DNA of 64,000 nucleotides, from positions 87,312 to 151,311 of the forward strand of contig QANZ01023544.1 in the NCBI GenBank assembly GCA_003254925.1, read 5' to 3'. Both the position numbers and the translations under genes were made by a program. Shown here in pieces: positions 46,135 to 57,066 of the stretch (the stretch's first letter is position 1; every line of letters starts with the position of its first letter). The notes below the pieces were generated by a model, which had not been told where the DNA came from, searched no databases, and was given only the letters and a program-made list of their open reading frames with translations. The DNA is from Chamaecrista fasciculata. Its lineage: Eukaryota; Streptophyta; Magnoliopsida; Fabales; Fabaceae.

Positions 46135-48431
46135 TGATGGAGATTGTGCCCTAGGGCCAATCATTTTATAAATATGTTGTGAACATATTAATTAATTTAT
46201 AGAGTTAAATTAATGGTTATCATATTATTAGCATGTTTACTATGATAACAGTCCGTGATTAATTATAGGATAATTAATCTAAAACTGTCCCTGGTCGCTC
46301 ACTCAAGTGGGAACTTGAGTTTAACCAAGACCAGCATGACCTCGGTGCATAGAGATGCATGCACTAGATGCTGGTACGAGAGTCATGGTGCAATTACGTA
46401 AGGAGTTACGAGTTGCTGGACTGACCTGGAGAGTCCTGCATGGGTTTTAGTCATTAGCTAGTCGCTCTTGTACACCTGTCACGATGCCCTTAGACCTGAG
46501 GTCTTCATCATTCCGGCGTTGTAGTTGTCAAACTTTGGCTTAGTCTAACGTTACCCATAGCAGGGTAGCCATAAGGGCTAAGTACGGGTTTGGTTGATTA
46601 CCGTGCTGAGGAATATGGTTGGCTAAGATGGAATTTTGCCCCTCATATAAGATGAGAGATATTTAACTGGGCCCCTCGATGAGTTTGTCCAAGGAATGTG
46701 TGGCCACACTGGAAGTTGGGACTTACTCAAGGAATCGAGAAAGTTGAGGTTTGGATTTTGGATGACTTTCCCATGCCTGATCCATGAGCAAAATATCGTA
46801 GGACAAAAAGGGATCTAGACAAGGTGGTATTGAGGTTAAGTCGTTTCGGCGATAAACGATAACTCACGTGTTTTGGGTAGTCGTGATGGCTTGCTAGAGT
46901 CCGCTCTCGACTTGTAAGTCATAGAGATGACTTGCTGCCAACTTCATGTGGGGCCTGCTGGGTCACACACGAGCAGGATCAAGATGCCACATCGGGACAT
47001 GAATTAGGGTTAATTCGTGGGTCACATAGGTGACACCGTTTAAGACATAATTGACTGTCTAGGACACGAAATATTGTCTTAAATAAATATCTACAGATAT
47101 ATGATATTTAGATTTGTGAGACAAATTTAAATATATATATGATAATTGTTAAATAGATAATTGGATTAGGCTAACAATTATATTCCTATTTATAATATTA
47201 GGGAAATATAAATTAGATAAGTTTCCTAAAAGTTAGGAAATTATTGATTTATTAAATTCACTAATATTAGGATAATGGGGATGGAGGTTAGCACCTCACG
47301 TGAGCTATTTTAATTAATAGAAATGTTTTATTAATTAAAAGTCGTGGCTTGAGATTTGAAATTCAAATAGATTTGATCTAGATTTCAAATGATTGGATTA
47401 AATATATTAAGGTAATATTTTAATCCAATAATAATATATATATAGGGAATTCGAAATTCTAGGTCTAGGATTGGATTTAAATATTAATGTAATATTTTAA
47501 TTCAATAAAGACTAGAATTCAAAGTTTAAAAGATTGACTAAAGATATTATGGTAATATCTTAAATCAATATTGTTGGAAAATAACAAATTAGTTATAACT
47601 ACCTAAGAGTTAGGTTTGTTATTTTAATTTATTAAATTCCAACAAAATTAAAGGGACTTTGCGCATGGGCTTGGGATCTTTTGGGAAGATTTGATCTTCC
47701 AAATTTGATTCTCCAAGATTGCATTTGAATTCAAATTATAATATTAAGGTAATATTATAATTAGGAATTCAAGTCCTAAAATTATGATATTATTGTAATC
47801 TCATAATTTAATAATTTGATAATCCTATAATTTAGGGATTCCCTAATTATAATTATCAAAACTCCAAACCCTATATATAGATAGCATAAGTCGACTTTCC
47901 ATAGAAGTCTCTCACACTTGACTTTGTCTAGCTAATTCACAAGAGCAAAAATCGTTTTGAGTCTTGGTGAAGAGAGAGAGGATAACACAACCCTAGTTTT
48001 TCTAGTGAGAGAAAGTGGCGCAAACCTAAAAGGAGTTTTAGGGTTTGTGACAAGGTTGTGTGAGATCAAGAATAGGATTTTTGATCATAGGCGCCATCTG
48101 TTCTTGGGAATTCAAGAATTGTTCTTGAATTCAAGAACACCGTAGATAGAGGTCCCTGATTCACTTGGAGAAGTGAAGGAGGCTAGCACCTAGGCATCTG
48201 CAAAACTGTTCGTGTGGATCACCGGCGGAGGGAGCACACTTGGAGTGGACTCCTCAACATCGTAGAAACAAAAGTCGCCGATTGATTTGGGTAAATCTCT
48301 GTTCCTTTTACTGACACAGATTCATATAGCGGATCATTGGGAAGAAATCACTATGCGCATATTCTGGTTTTGTTTAATTTTTAAATTTATACCTGTTTCC
48401 GCTGCGTTGTGTGCCTGGTGATTTCCAAACA
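46135..48431 (+). repeat. ANG4 5' LTR (2297 bp)
   Basis: TGATGGAGATTGTGCCC to TTTCCAAACA. TATA-like CCTATATATAG at 47869-47880. Hairpin at 46291-46334: outer stem CTGGTC/GACCAG, inner stem ACTCAAGT/ACTTGAGT (perfect 8 bp) with loop GGGA. Confidence 0.88.
46291..46334 (+). other. LTR two-tier hairpin, ANG4 5' copy
   Basis: Inner stem at 46301-46308 and 46313-46320, the longest in the window. The 3' LTR copy is at 54920-54937. Confidence 0.6.
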
Positions 48432-48432
48432 G

Positions 48433-48445
48433 TGGTATCAGAGCC
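48433..48445 (+). other. ANG4 primer binding site (tRNA-iMet)
   Basis: TGGTATCAGAGCC, one base after the 5' LTR. Confidence 0.9.
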
Positions 48446-49748
48446 ACACTATTTTGGATCTGTGTTTGTTTTGGTGATTATACATGTGATGTGTAATGTA
48501 TGTTTTACTGCTTTTCAATTGGCTTGCTTGTTGTTGTTTTACGAAAAGATCCACCATAAAAGTTTTGGAACTAATGTAAAAGGTGCAAATTATATGTATG
48601 AGATACATATGAAATCAATATGATTGATTTAAAGTTTTCTTGAAATTTTAGGCATAAAGTCGAAATTCCATATAATTATGATTAAAATTGTTTTAATTAT
48701 AATTATAAAAGGGTGACTGGAAATTTAATAAAATTATGAATTTTAAAATTTTCAGGATCAATAATTTGAATTCTTGAATGTGATTCTTGGATTTTATAAT
48801 TATTGATAATGGGCCTAATTTCAAGAAAAAGGGCATGTTAAAATTGCACAATCCTAATTTTAAACACAATACAAAAATCGGTTTCTGATATGTGTTTTCT
48901 GTATGCCGTGTTTGACATAATTGTATGAATTGTTCATATATGTAATTGTGTGGTGTTGGATATGGCTCTAGGTTTTTGGTGTATACGGCTTGCGTGTCGT
49001 CTCCCTCTATCCGATGTAATTTTACTTTTCTGTTTATACCTCAATGTAACTGGGGTTTACTCTCTTGTAATTTTACCTTTTCTTTGTAGAAAAATTCTCT
49101 CATTGGCTTGGGAGAGTTGTTAGGATAGGTGGGCCATATCTAAACACGGTATATATCGGCTTTACATTTAGTTTGTATGTGATACAAAGCGCTAGATGTA
49201 TGTTTAGGACGCGATTTTAACATGCTATTTACACGATTAAACGCTACAACAACGTATACGATACGAGCGTGGGATTTTGCATATGATGCAAGATCCATGC
49301 ACATGTTTATATGTATGTGATACATGGGGAAATAAACATGTGGCACGACTCGTTTAATTTTAAAAGGAGTTTTAAAATTAAACTATAAAACGAAACCTTT
49401 TTCTAAATATTAAACCCTTTTAGAAAATCTTAAGTTTTAATGCCGTCAATAAAACACCCTGTGGAAATCTTATTCATCATAGAGCGGTGATCGCCCTTCG
49501 TGACATGTATCTATCTTGACCTTGAGGACACACGGGTGAATGGGAGATTCAATGCGACGCCTCTTTGAAATCTTGGTGTGCTCGATGCGGTGATCGCCCT
49601 CCGCGACACGTGTTTAGTAGGCCTTGATGATATGGGGGTTAAAGCTTCGGCCTCGTTGTTTTGAGCCTAGCCATTCACAAGTTTTATTGTATGACTTAAT
49701 GGGGTTATCAAAACGGTTTTGGACCTCAAGGCATTAGAATGGATAAAC
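48446..49748 (+). other. ANG4 leader, first part
   Basis: Homologous to the ANG1/ANG2 leaders. It contains hairpin copies at 49487-49506 and 49590-49609 and is interrupted at 49749 by an LTR. Confidence 0.75.
49487..49609 (+). other. Two leader hairpins in ANG4
   Basis: 49487-49506 (GTGATCGCCCTTCGTGACAT, with a G-T pair replacing G-C) and 49590-49609 (GTGATCGCCCTCCGCGACAC). A third lies at 51296-51311 beyond the inserted LTR. Confidence 0.5.
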
Positions 49749-51182
49749 TGTTGGAGATTGTGCCCTAGGGCCAATCATTTTATAAATGTGTTTTGAACAT
49801 ATTAATTAATTTATGGAGATAAATTAATGGTTATCATATTATTAGCGTGTTTACTATGATAACAATCCTTGATTAATTATATGATAAATAATCTAAAACT
49901 GTCCCTGGTCGATCATTCACGTGGGAGCGTAAATGAACCAAGACCAGCATGACCTCGGTGTATAGAGATACATGCACTAGATGCTTCTCGAGAGTCATGA
50001 TGCAATTATGTAAGGGTTACAAGTTGCTGGACCGACCCGGAGAGTCCTGCATGGGTTTAGTCATAAGCGAGCCTCTCCTGTACACCTGTCANNNNNNNNN
50101 NNNNNNNNNNNNNNNNNNNNNNNNNNNNNNNNNNNNNNNNNNNNNNNNNNNNNNNNNNNNNNNNNNNNNNNNNNNNNNNNNNNNNNNNNNNNNNNNNNNN
50201 NNNNNNNNNNNNNNNNNNNNNNNNNNNNNNNNNNNNNNNNNNNNNNNNNNNNNNNNNNNNNNNNNNNNNNNNNNNNNNNNNNNNNNNNNNNNNNNNNNNN
50301 NNNNNNNNNNNNNNNNNNNNNNNNNNNNNNNNNNNNNNNNNNNNNNNNNNNNNNNNNNNNNNNNNNNNNNNNNNNNNNNNNNNNNNNNNNNNNNNNNNNN
50401 NNNNNNNNNNNNNNNNNNNNNNNNNNNNNNNNNNNNNNNNNNNNNNNNNNNNNNNNNNNNNNNNNNNNNNNNNNNNNNNNNNNNNNNNNNNNNNNNNNNN
50501 NNNNNNNNNNNNNNNNNNNNNNNNNNNNNNNNNNNNNNNNNNNNNNNNNNNNNNNNNNNNNNNNNNNNNNNNNNNNNNNNNNNNNNNNNNNNNNNNNNNN
50601 NNNNNNNNNNNNNNNNNNNNNNNNNNNNNNNNNNNNNNNNNNNNNNNNNNNNNNNNNNNNNNNNNNNNNNNNNNNNNNNNNNNNNNNNNNNNNNNNNNNN
50701 NNNNNNNNNNNNNNNNNNNNNNNNNNNNNNNNNNNNNNNNNNNNNNNNNNNNNNNNNNNNNNNNNNNNNNNNNNNNNNNNNNNNNNNNNNNNNNNNNNNN
50801 NNNNNNNNNNNNNNNNNNNNNNNNNNNNNNNNNNNNNNNNNNNNNNNNNNNNNNNNNNNNNNNNNNNNNNNNNNNNNNNNNNNNNNNNNNNNNNNNNNNN
50901 NNNNNNNNNNNNNNNNNNNNNNNNNNNNNNNNNNNNNNNNNNNNNNNNNNNNNNNNNNNNNNNNNNNNNNNNNNNNNNNNNNNNNNNNNNNNNNNNNNNN
51001 NNNNNNNNNNNNNNNNNNNNNNNNNNNNNNNNNNNNNNNNNNNNNNNNNNNNNNNNNNNNNNNNNGTATAAACATAGTTAGTGGATCCTGGAAGGAATCA
51101 CAGAGTTAGCCTTTTAGTTTTATTCGAGTTTTAGTCCAAAAATTTTTAATTTCTTCCGCTGCGCTCCCTCTGTGATTTCCCA
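49749..51182 (+). mobile_element. Solo-like Angela LTR in the ANG4 leader (gap inside)
   Basis: Starts TGTTGGAGATTGTGCCC at 49749 and ends CTCCCTCTGTGATTTCCCA at 51182, with N at 50092-51065. GGATAAAC precedes (49741-49748) and follows (51183-51190) it. Only five bases should be duplicated, and the terminal ACA of the LTR is missing, so the right junction is altered. It is the same subfamily as the reversed solo LTR 23396-25518. Its hairpin inner stem (49916-49933) has one mismatch and one G-T pair. Confidence 0.75.
50092..51065. other. Assembly gap (974 N)
   Basis: Run of N inside the LTR at 49749-51182. Confidence 0.99.
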
Positions 51183-51429
51183 GGATAAACATGCCATAAT
51201 AAGTATCATATGATGATACAGTCCCATAAAGATCTAAGAGTCACATAGGATGTGATTGGTAAAGAGTTACCTACCTAAATAGCCAAAAGGTGCATGATCG
51301 CCCTCCGCGACGGTAAATTTTGGTGAAATATGGGTCTTAGCCACTAATAATAAATTTCACTGGGTTTTATAAAATGGTGGACATACATTTTCTGCTAATT
51401 AAAATTCATGTCTTTAATTGTAGAATCAA
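51183..51429 (+). other. ANG4 leader, last part before gag
   Basis: GGATAAACATGCCATAATAA continues the leader. It has a hairpin core at 51296-51311 and AGAATCAA just before the gag ATG. Confidence 0.7.
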
Positions 51430-52359
51430 ATGGCAAATGATAGTTCAACCTTTTCACTGCGACCTATCCTTGAGACGGATAAACTGACTAGAACAAACTT
51501 CCTCGAATGGTTTCATAATCTGAGAATTGTTCTCACCCATGAGAGGAGACTGTATGTTCTGGACAGACCTATCCCTAAAGAGCCTGCCAAGGGCGCTCAA
51601 GGGGCTGAGTGGACGACTTATGAGAAGCACTTCGACGACTCGCTGGAGGTCTCTTGTCTGATGTTGGACACAATGATTCCGGAGCTGCATGAGGGCTTGG
51701 ATACATTGATGTCATATGAGATGATAACAAGTCTCAAAGAAATGTTCCACTACCAGATCAGACAGGATAGATATGAGACCACTAAGGCTCTCATGTCTTG
51801 CAAAATGGCTGAAGGTGCATATGTTGGTTACCATGTCAGGGAGATGAGAGGGTGCCTAGATCATCTTGATAGGCTGGGATTCCCTATTCCTCCAGAGCTT
51901 GCGATAGGTATAATCCTGTGCTCACTGCCTAAGAGCTATGACTCATTTGTCAAGAGCTTTTATAGGAGAGGAACAGAGAAATCAGTTTCTGAGCTGCATG
52001 GGATGCTCAAGTCCGTTGAGACATCCATGATTCAGAAAAGGGAAAGGAAATTGAAGGGCAAAGAAAAGAGAAAGGGAATCGAGCTGGATGGTGAGACCAA
52101 GCCAGAGGACGACCCTCATCAACCACCTGCCAAGGAGGCAAAGCCCTCAAAGGAAGTATTCTGTTCTTTCTGTCAAGTGTCAGGACATGCGATGAGAAAG
52201 TGCAAATACTGCTGGGAAGATCAAAAGAAGAAGAAGTGCGTTATGCCCTCTACTTCAGGTATCTTTGTTATAAAATGTCCTTTTCTACTTAAACCACTTA
52301 AGTATTGGATACGACCTGTGGTTCTCACATTTGATGTGCAGGGTCTTCAGAGACGGTAG
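51430..52359 (+). CDS. gag: Copia Gag polyprotein of ANG4 (open)
   Basis: 309 codons from ATG 51430 (AATCAAATGGC). It is collinear with the ANG2 gag, with substitutions but no stop within the shared domains. Landmarks: capsid-like LEWFHNLRIVLTHERRLYVL near residue 24, MFHYQIRQDRYETTKALMSC near 110-130, LGFPIPPELAIGIILCSLP near 150, a basic linker KRERKLKGKEKRKG near 203, and the zinc knuckle CSFCQVSGHAMRKC near 246. The frame ends soon after the gag-protease boundary (STSGIFVIK). Gag would assemble cytoplasmic particles. The downstream pol cannot supply RT or integrase. Confidence 0.87.
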   Translation: MANDSSTFSLRPILETDKLTRTNFLEWFHNLRIVLTHERRLYVLDRPIPKEPAKGAQGAEWTTYEKHFDDSLEVSCLMLDTMIPELHEGLDTLMSYEMITSLKEMFHYQIRQDRYETTKALMSCKMAEGAYVGYHVREMRGCLDHLDRLGFPIPPELAIGIILCSLPKSYDSFVKSFYRRGTEKSVSELHGMLKSVETSMIQKRERKLKGKEKRKGIELDGETKPEDDPHQPPAKEAKPSKEVFCSFCQVSGHAMRKCKYCWEDQKKKKCVMPSTSGIFVIKCPFLLKPLKYWIRPVVLTFDVQGLQRR

Positions 52360-54740
52360 AAAACGAGGACGAGAGCGATATGGACCTGGAAGTAGACGGT
52401 GGAGCAAGTGTTGCTGCCGTTGCTGCTAAAGGAACATGAAAGCTTGGATTGCCCCTTTCGGGCTAGTTTATTGTTATTCTTTAAGTTCAAACATTGTTTT
52501 CTCCTTATAGAGATAAGGAAGATTTTATGTGTAAACATTAAAGATTGGTTTCTTTTTTAATAAAGTAATGTTTATTTTGCTTATGTGATTTGCAAAATCA
52601 TTATGTCTTAAACTAGAAACGATAACAATATTTATAACATTGATACAGAAGGGGATTAAGGTTAGCGAATCTAATCCTATACACTTTTGACAATTGTCGT
52701 TTTGACCATACAAACGAGAAACGCCTTGAAGAAGCTTCATATAGATGAACTTCTAAAGCTCACATGATTTGGAATCATATGATTCGTGCAAGCCTTGTTT
52801 AAAATGGAAAGACAACAAGAGGCATTCCTCTGTTGACCGCAGTAATAGAATGTCTGACTTTATGGGGATCATACATAGTTGATGTATGTAGACCCATGAG
52901 TATCTAAGCTAAAAGTAATAACTCTTACTAACTGCTTCAAAAGGTTAGATCTACGGGTACCTTTTGAAACACAAGTCGGAGTCTTTTCAAATAGAGATTT
53001 CAAAGTGAAGTAGAGAACTAACTTGACAAGAAAATCAAATTCCTTCGATTCGATCGAGAGGAAGAGTATTTGAGTCAAGACATTATTAATCATCCTAGAA
53101 GCTGTGAGATAGTCTCACAACTTGCTCTTTATAAAGCCCCATGGTAGATGGTGTTTTCCGGAAAAGTATCAAACCTTATTGGATAAGGTTCGATCTATGA
53201 TGGATCAAATTGATCTTCTGCCAACCTTTAAAGGGTGTGCTCTAGAAGCTGCTGACTTCACACTTAACCATTTCGTCTAGGAGACGCCATATGGGATATG
53301 GTATGGGAAGAGTCCCATAAGTGTTTTGTCTCAACTTTGAGGACATCAAGTTTATAATAAGCCAAGGGCAGATTATAAACTGTCTTCAAAACCCTCAAGT
53401 ATATGTTTGTGGGATACCCTTGAAAAGGGATATCAACTGCCCACCTGATTGCAAAGGGTTTGTAATCAGAGGTGAATACCTTTTAAAAGGGGATTCGTGT
53501 TTCCAAAAGAAACAGTGGGAGTAAGATGAATCTTGAAAGAGTTCAAGATCCACAAGACATTTGAGAGGCGCAGACGAAAATTAGAGAAGGTCCGCAAGGG
53601 GTTGTGGAAGCTGCTCTAAAACATAAGGACAACAAAGTTCTGGTAGAACACATTCTCAATTTCAAAGATAGGGATCTTTGGTCATTGAGAGCAGGGATGT
53701 GTTGCTCTAGGAGCGTGGTGAGCCCGCCACCTATCAAGAAGCTTTTATCATTGTTTTGATAAAGATGACAAAAGAGTTTGACTTCTTGCAAAAACCTTGA
53801 TGAGTCCTGTGTTCACAAGAAGGTTAGTGGGAGCACAATTGTATTCTTGGTGCCATATGTCATTGGCATATTGCTAGTCAAAGGTGACATTACTATCTTG
53901 AGGATTATGAATCCTAGATGAGTAAATCACTTTCGATGAAGGACATAAAAGAAGCTGAGATCTATAGAGATAGTTCTCGGGAAGCTTCTTGAATTGAGTC
54001 AAAGTAAGTTCTTGGATAAGATATTGAAGGAGTTCAGTATGCGAGATTTCAAGAAGAGATTCATGCCAATGAATCAAGTTTTGGTCCTTAGCAAGAATCA
54101 GTGTTTCCTGAGACACATGATGAGCAAGGACACATGAGTGGCATCCCTTATGCTTCAGCAATAGGATCCATCATGCTGTACTAGACTCAATATGACGTTT
54201 TCCCTATGAATGACGAGCTGTGACCCTGTTGAGGTTCACTGGGAAGCTGTCATTAAGGTCCTTAAGTACTTGAGAAGCACTAAGGACAAATTCTTTGTTT
54301 ATAGTAGAATTAATGTGTAAAGTGGTTACACAGAGGCCCATTATTCAAGCCAATCGAGATTGATCGCAGTGATGAAATGTATTCCCTGAACGTAACAATC
54401 GTAAGTTGGAACGGTTCCAAGTAGAGTACGATTGCTGATTCTACAAAGAATGGGTTAGTCGCGTGTACACTTGGTGGTCACCCTGTAGGGACAGGAAGAC
54501 ACCAAATGGGAAAGTGTTCCCCACTGATGTTCCGACAGTGATACGTACTCAGACAAGATCACCTAGAGATGGTGGTAATAAGATATGGAAAGGTAGCAGT
54601 CGAGGATATTTTGCCAAATCCTCAGAAAGAAACCCCAGCACAGTTCTTACATAAGCTTTATGTAATGTCAAAGTGGGAATTAGACACATTAATGGATGTT
54701 CCTAGTGTAGGAACAGTTTGATTAATGATTGTACCTAGTG
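52360..54740 (+). pseudogene. Decayed pol of ANG4
   Basis: The same relic as in ANG2: GCCCCTTTCGGGCTAG near 52454, broken pre-integrase (near 52690-52810), integrase scraps (52860-53290), loss of the RT palm at about 53755 (ATCAAGAAGC joined to TTGTTTTGATAAAGATG) and RNase H scraps up to 54700. Many stops in all frames. Shared lesions with ANG2 show the damage predates the separate insertions. Confidence 0.8.
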
Positions 54741-54752
54741 CAAGTGGGAGTT

Positions 54753-57061
54753 TGATGGAGATTGTGCCTTAGGGCCAATCATTTTATAAATATGTTGTGA
54801 ACATATTAATTAATTTATAGAGATAAATTAATGGTTATCATATTATTAGCATGTTTACTATGATAACAGTCCGTGATTAATTATAGGATAATTAATCTAA
54901 AACTGTCCCTGGTCGCTCACTCAAGTGGGAACTTGAGATGAACCAAGACCAGCATGACCTCGGTGCATAGAGATGCATGCACTAGATGCTGGTACGAGAG
55001 TCATGGTGCAATTACGTAAGGAGTTACGAGTTGCTGGACTGCCCCGGAGAGTCGTGCATGGGTTTTAGTCATTAGCTAGTCTCTCCTGTACACCTGTCAC
55101 GATGCCCTTAGACCTGAGGTCTTCATCATTCCGGCGTTGTAGTTGTCAAACTTTGGCTTAGTCTAACGTTACCCGTAGCAGGGTAGCCATAAGGGCTAAG
55201 TACGGGTTTGGTTGATTACCGTGCTGAGGAATATGGTTGGCCAAGATGGAATTTTGCCCCTCATATAAGATGAGAGATATTTAACTGGGCCCCGCGATGA
55301 GTTTGTCCAAGGAATGTGTGGCCACACTGGAAGTTGGGACTTACTCAAGGAATCGAGAAAGTTGAGGTTTGGATTTTGGATGACTTTCTCATGCTTGATC
55401 CATGACCAAAATATCGTAGGACAAAAAGGGATCTAGACAAGGTGGTACTGAGGTTAAGTCGTTTCGGCAATAAACGATAACTCACGTGTTTTGGATAGTC
55501 GTGATGGCTTGCTAGAGTCCGCTCTCGACTTGTAAGTCATAGAGATGACTTGCTGCCAACTTCACGTGGGGCCTGCTGGGTCACACACGAGCAGGATCAA
55601 GATGCCACATCGGGACACGAATTAGGGTTAATTCGTGGGTCACATTGGTGACACCGTTTAAGACATAATTGACTGTCTGGGACATGAAATATTGTCTTAA
55701 ATAAATATCTACAGATATATGATATTTAGATTTGTGGGACAAATTTAAATATATATATATGATAATTGTTAAATAGATAATTGGATTATGCTATTTACAA
55801 TTATATTCCTATTTATAATATTAGGAATAAATAAATTAGATAAGTTTCCTAAAAGTTAGGAAATTATTGATTTATTAAATTCACTAATATTGGGATAGAT
55901 AGGATGGAGGTTGGCGCCTCATATAGCCTATTTTAATTAATAGAAATGTTTTATTAATTAAAAGTCATGGCTTGAGATTTGAAATTCAAATAGATTTGAT
56001 CTAGATTTCAAATGATTGGATTAAATATATTAAGGTAATATTTTAATTCAATAACATATATATATATGGGGAAGTCGAATTTTAGGTCTAAATTGGATTT
56101 AAATATTAGTGTAATATTTTAATTCAATAAAGACTAAAATTCAAGATTTAAAAGATTGACTAAAGATATTATGGTAATATCTTAAATCAATATTGTTGGA
56201 AAATAACAAATTAGTTATAACTACCTAAGAGTTAGGTTTGTTATTTTAATTTATTAAATTCCAACAAAATTAAAGGGACTTGGCGCATGGGCTTGGGATC
56301 TTTTGGGAAGCTTTGATCTTCCCAATTTGATTCTCCAAGATTGCATTTGAATTCAAATTATAATATTAAGGTAATATTATAATTAGGAATTCAAGTCCTA
56401 AAATTATGATATTATTGTAATCTCATAATTTAATAATTTGATAATCCTATAATTTAGGGATTCCCTAATTATAATTATCAAAACCCCAAACCCTATATAT
56501 AGATAGCATAAGTCGACTTTCCATAGAAGTCTCTCACACTTGGAATTTCCACTTTGTCTAGCTAATTCACAAGAGCAAAAATCGTTTTGAGTCTTGGTGA
56601 AGAGAGAGAGGAAAACACAACCCTTGTTTTTCTAGAGAGACAAAGTGGCGCAAACCTAAAAGGAGTTTTAGGGTTTGTGACAAGGTTGTGTGAGATCAAG
56701 AATAGGATTCTTGATCATAGGCGCCATCTGTTCTTGGGAATTCAAGAATTGTTCTTGAATTCAAGAACACCGTAGATAGAGGTCCCTGATTCACTTGGAG
56801 AAGTGAAGGAGGCTAGCACCTAGGCATCTGCAAAACTGTTCGTGTGGATCACCGGCGGAGGGAGCACACTCGGAGTGGACTCCTCAGCATCGTAGAAACA
56901 AAAGTCGCCGATTGATTTGGGTAAATCTCTGTTCCTTTTACTGACACAGATTCATATAGCGGATCATTGGGAAGAAATCACTATGCGCATATTCTAGTTT
57001 TGTTTAATTTTTAAATTTATACCTGTTTCTGCTGCGTTGTGTGCCTGGTGATTTCCCAACA
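54753..57061 (+). repeat. ANG4 3' LTR (2309 bp)
   Basis: TGATGGAGATTGTGCCTTAG at 54753 after AAGTGGGAGTT, to TTTCCCAACA at 57061, followed by the TSD ACTAC. Closely matches the 5' LTR. Confidence 0.88.
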
Positions 57062-57066
57062 ACTAC

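Larger units (their letters stand above)
46135..57061 (+). mobile_element. ANG4: gag-only Angela-like Copia element in Athila A gag, TSD ACTAC
   Basis: 5' LTR 46135-48431, primer site 48433, leader 48446-49748 and 51183-51429 (split by another LTR), open gag 51430-52359, decayed pol 52360-54740, 3' LTR 54753-57061. ACTAC lies at 46130-46134 and 57062-57066. The two LTRs are very similar by eye and each is about 2.3 kb, so the insertion looks fairly recent. Confidence 0.88.

Noticed and set aside
18865..49609. Regularly repeated leader motif considered as a CRISPR-like array.
   Set aside because: The units are only two or three per leader, lie inside retrotransposon leaders of a plant genome, and have no spacer/repeat organisation or cas genes.
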